Source of the DNA: JBPCNH01 sp051001455
Lineage (GTDB): Bacteria > Actinomycetota > CADDZG01 > WHSQ01
NCBI GenBank assembly: GCA_051001455.1
Contig: JBPCNH010000012.1
Coordinates: forward strand, 1-33,019
Reading direction: 5' to 3'
Length of the DNA stretch: 33,019 nt
Below are positions 32,188 through 33,019 of the stretch, piece by piece. The notes beneath the pieces were generated by a model. The model had not been told where the DNA came from, searched no databases, and saw nothing but the letters and a program-made list of their open reading frames with translations. Numbering within the stretch: position 1 is the first letter of the stretch; each line of letters opens with the position of its first letter. A program made the translations under genes and the position numbers.

Positions 32188-33019
32188 CTAGTTGTTGCGC
32201 CTCGCCCGAAGCGACAGCAAGCCGGCACCGATCAGGCCGAGCGCTGCTCCAAGGAAGGCGAGGAGCGAAGCCCCGGTGAACGGGAGGACGCCGCCGAGGA
32301 CCCGAGCCGATCGCTCGGCCGATGCTGCGACCTCGGTGTCGGTGGCAGCCGCACCCGCGGAACCCTCGCGTACCAAACCTACGGAGAGCACTTCGTCAGC
32401 AGGCTCCGCCTCTTCGGTCTTGAGGTCAGGGGTTGCCGGATCAGACTCGAGTGAACCGGAGGCAACCAGGTCGGGCTCAGAAGGAGTCAGGTCGGTAGAA
32501 GTCGATCCCACTGCTTCCACGGCATCGCATCCGCCTTCGGGAGCCGGGATGATGTCGTCCTCGTGGCCGTCGTGACCGTTGAGGCCGTTGACGCTGATGG
32601 TGATGACCACGAAGGGGTTGGTCTCCGAGTTGGTGGCGTGGCAGATCGTGATCTTGTCGTTGTCGTTCGAGGGACCGGGGCCCATCCCGGCGACACCGGG
32701 ACAACCGCCCTCGGGCGCAGGGATGATGTCATCTTCGTGATGGCCGTGACCGTTGAGGCCGTTGACGCTGATGGTGTTGGTAACGAATGGGTTGATCGTC
32801 GAGCCGGTGGCGTGGCAGATCGTGATCTTCTCGCTCCCGTTGTCGCCCTTGTCGTTCGCCTTGCCCTTAGGAGCGCCCTTGCTATTGGACTTCGAGTTGG
32901 ACTTGCCGTGGCTCGCGTTGGACTTGCCGTGGCTCGCGTTGGACTTGCCGTGGCTCGCGTTGGACTTGCCGTGGCTCGCGTTGGACTTGCCGTGGCTCGC
33001 GTTGGACTTGCCGTGGCTC
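32188..33019 (-). CDS. LPXTG-anchored repeat-rich surface protein, C-terminal part (start outside window)
   Basis: 277 codons are visible, including the stop, open to the right edge. In order they show at least five copies of the heptad NASHGKS, then a Lys/Asn/Gly stretch, two 43-residue repeats (KITICHAT...NPFV...ISVNGLNGH...DDIIPAPEGGC; 32701-32829 and 32527-32655), an acidic Ser/Thr/Glu linker, the sortase signal LPFTG (32272-32286), a hydrophobic helix (ASLLAFLGAALGLIGAGLLSL) and a basic end RARRNN. The layout is a cell-wall-anchored protein with a stalk. No sortase gene is in the window. The ICHAT repeats have one Cys near each end and may form a disulfide. Confidence 0.85.
   Translation of the reverse strand, partial: SHGKSNASHGKSNASHGKSNASHGKSNASHGKSNASHGKSNSKSNSKGAPKGKANDKGDNGSEKITICHATGSTINPFVTNTISVNGLNGHGHHEDDIIPAPEGGCPGVAGMGPGPSNDNDKITICHATNSETNPFVVITISVNGLNGHDGHEDDIIPAPEGGCDAVEAVGSTSTDLTPSEPDLVASGSLESDPATPDLKTEEAEPADEVLSVGLVREGSAGAAATDTEVAASAERSARVLGGVLPFTGASLLAFLGAALGLIGAGLLSLRARRNN
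32527..32829 (-). repeat. Two 129-bp direct repeats encoding the ICHAT module
   Basis: Copies at 32701-32829 and 32527-32655, offset by 174 bases, encode 43-residue modules that share ITICHAT, NPFV, ISVNGLNGH and DDIIPAPEGGC. They are internal duplications of the surface protein. Confidence 0.85.
32897..33019 (-). repeat. 21-bp tandem repeat (NASHGKS heptads), continues past the edge
   Basis: The plus-strand unit TTGGACTTGCCGTGGCTCGCG starts at 32897, 32918, 32939, 32960, 32981 and 33002. Copies are identical, and the sixth is cut by the window end. True copy number is unknown. Confidence 0.95.

Overview
The window is GC-rich, gene-dense chromosomal DNA from an actinobacterium, probably an uncultured lineage. 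The evidence is a palindromic CGAAC-N4-GTTCG LexA box in front of a DUF222/HNH gene, an atp operon in the order Z-I-B-E-F-H-A-G-D-C, a ferrochelatase with the actinobacterial C-terminal cysteine cluster, frequent GTG and TTG starts, and an LPXTG surface protein. I cannot name a genus. Most genes are on the minus strand, so operons read right to left.

Left part (1-8.5 kb): the end of an IS3-like insertion sequence runs off the left edge. It is followed by a two-gene ABC-2 exporter (+), TerC and LigA (-), a membrane-anchored protein resembling a Rieske domain without its cysteines (-), an SOS-box-controlled DUF222/HNH nuclease gene (+), two small membrane proteins and a methyltransferase.

Middle (8.5-20 kb): cysteine desulfurase and MnmA form a sulfur relay for tRNA thiolation. 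A ferrochelatase follows. EtfA/EtfB, a VOC protein and an enoyl-CoA hydratase form an acyl-CoA oxidation cluster. A CoA-type Nudix hydrolase, a 55-residue membrane protein coupled to a putative lipoprotein, an acyl-CoA mutase large subunit with its MeaB chaperone, and an Nfu-type Fe-S protein complete the section. The mutase carries Phe/Gln at the two substrate-reading positions, as isobutyryl-CoA mutases do, and has no B12 domain.

Right-middle (20-24.2 kb): MurA has Asp in place of the catalytic Cys. Next come a repeat-built, lysine-rich histone-H1-like protein, a conserved helical protein, an NAD-dependent epimerase and a zinc-ribbon protein.

Right part (24.2-33 kb): the complete F-type ATP synthase operon. 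Between atpA and atpG lies an array of about three 90-bp repeats that keeps one open frame exactly from stop codon to start codon, an architecture like that of mycobacterial MIRUs. A TTGTGAA-N4-TTCACAA operator-like palindrome (Rex- or Crp-like) and a terminator lie in the 305-bp leader. Beyond the leader is the 3' part of an LPFTG-anchored, repeat-rich surface protein that runs off the right edge.

Three convergent gene pairs end with interlocked stop codons, which shows how compact the genome is.
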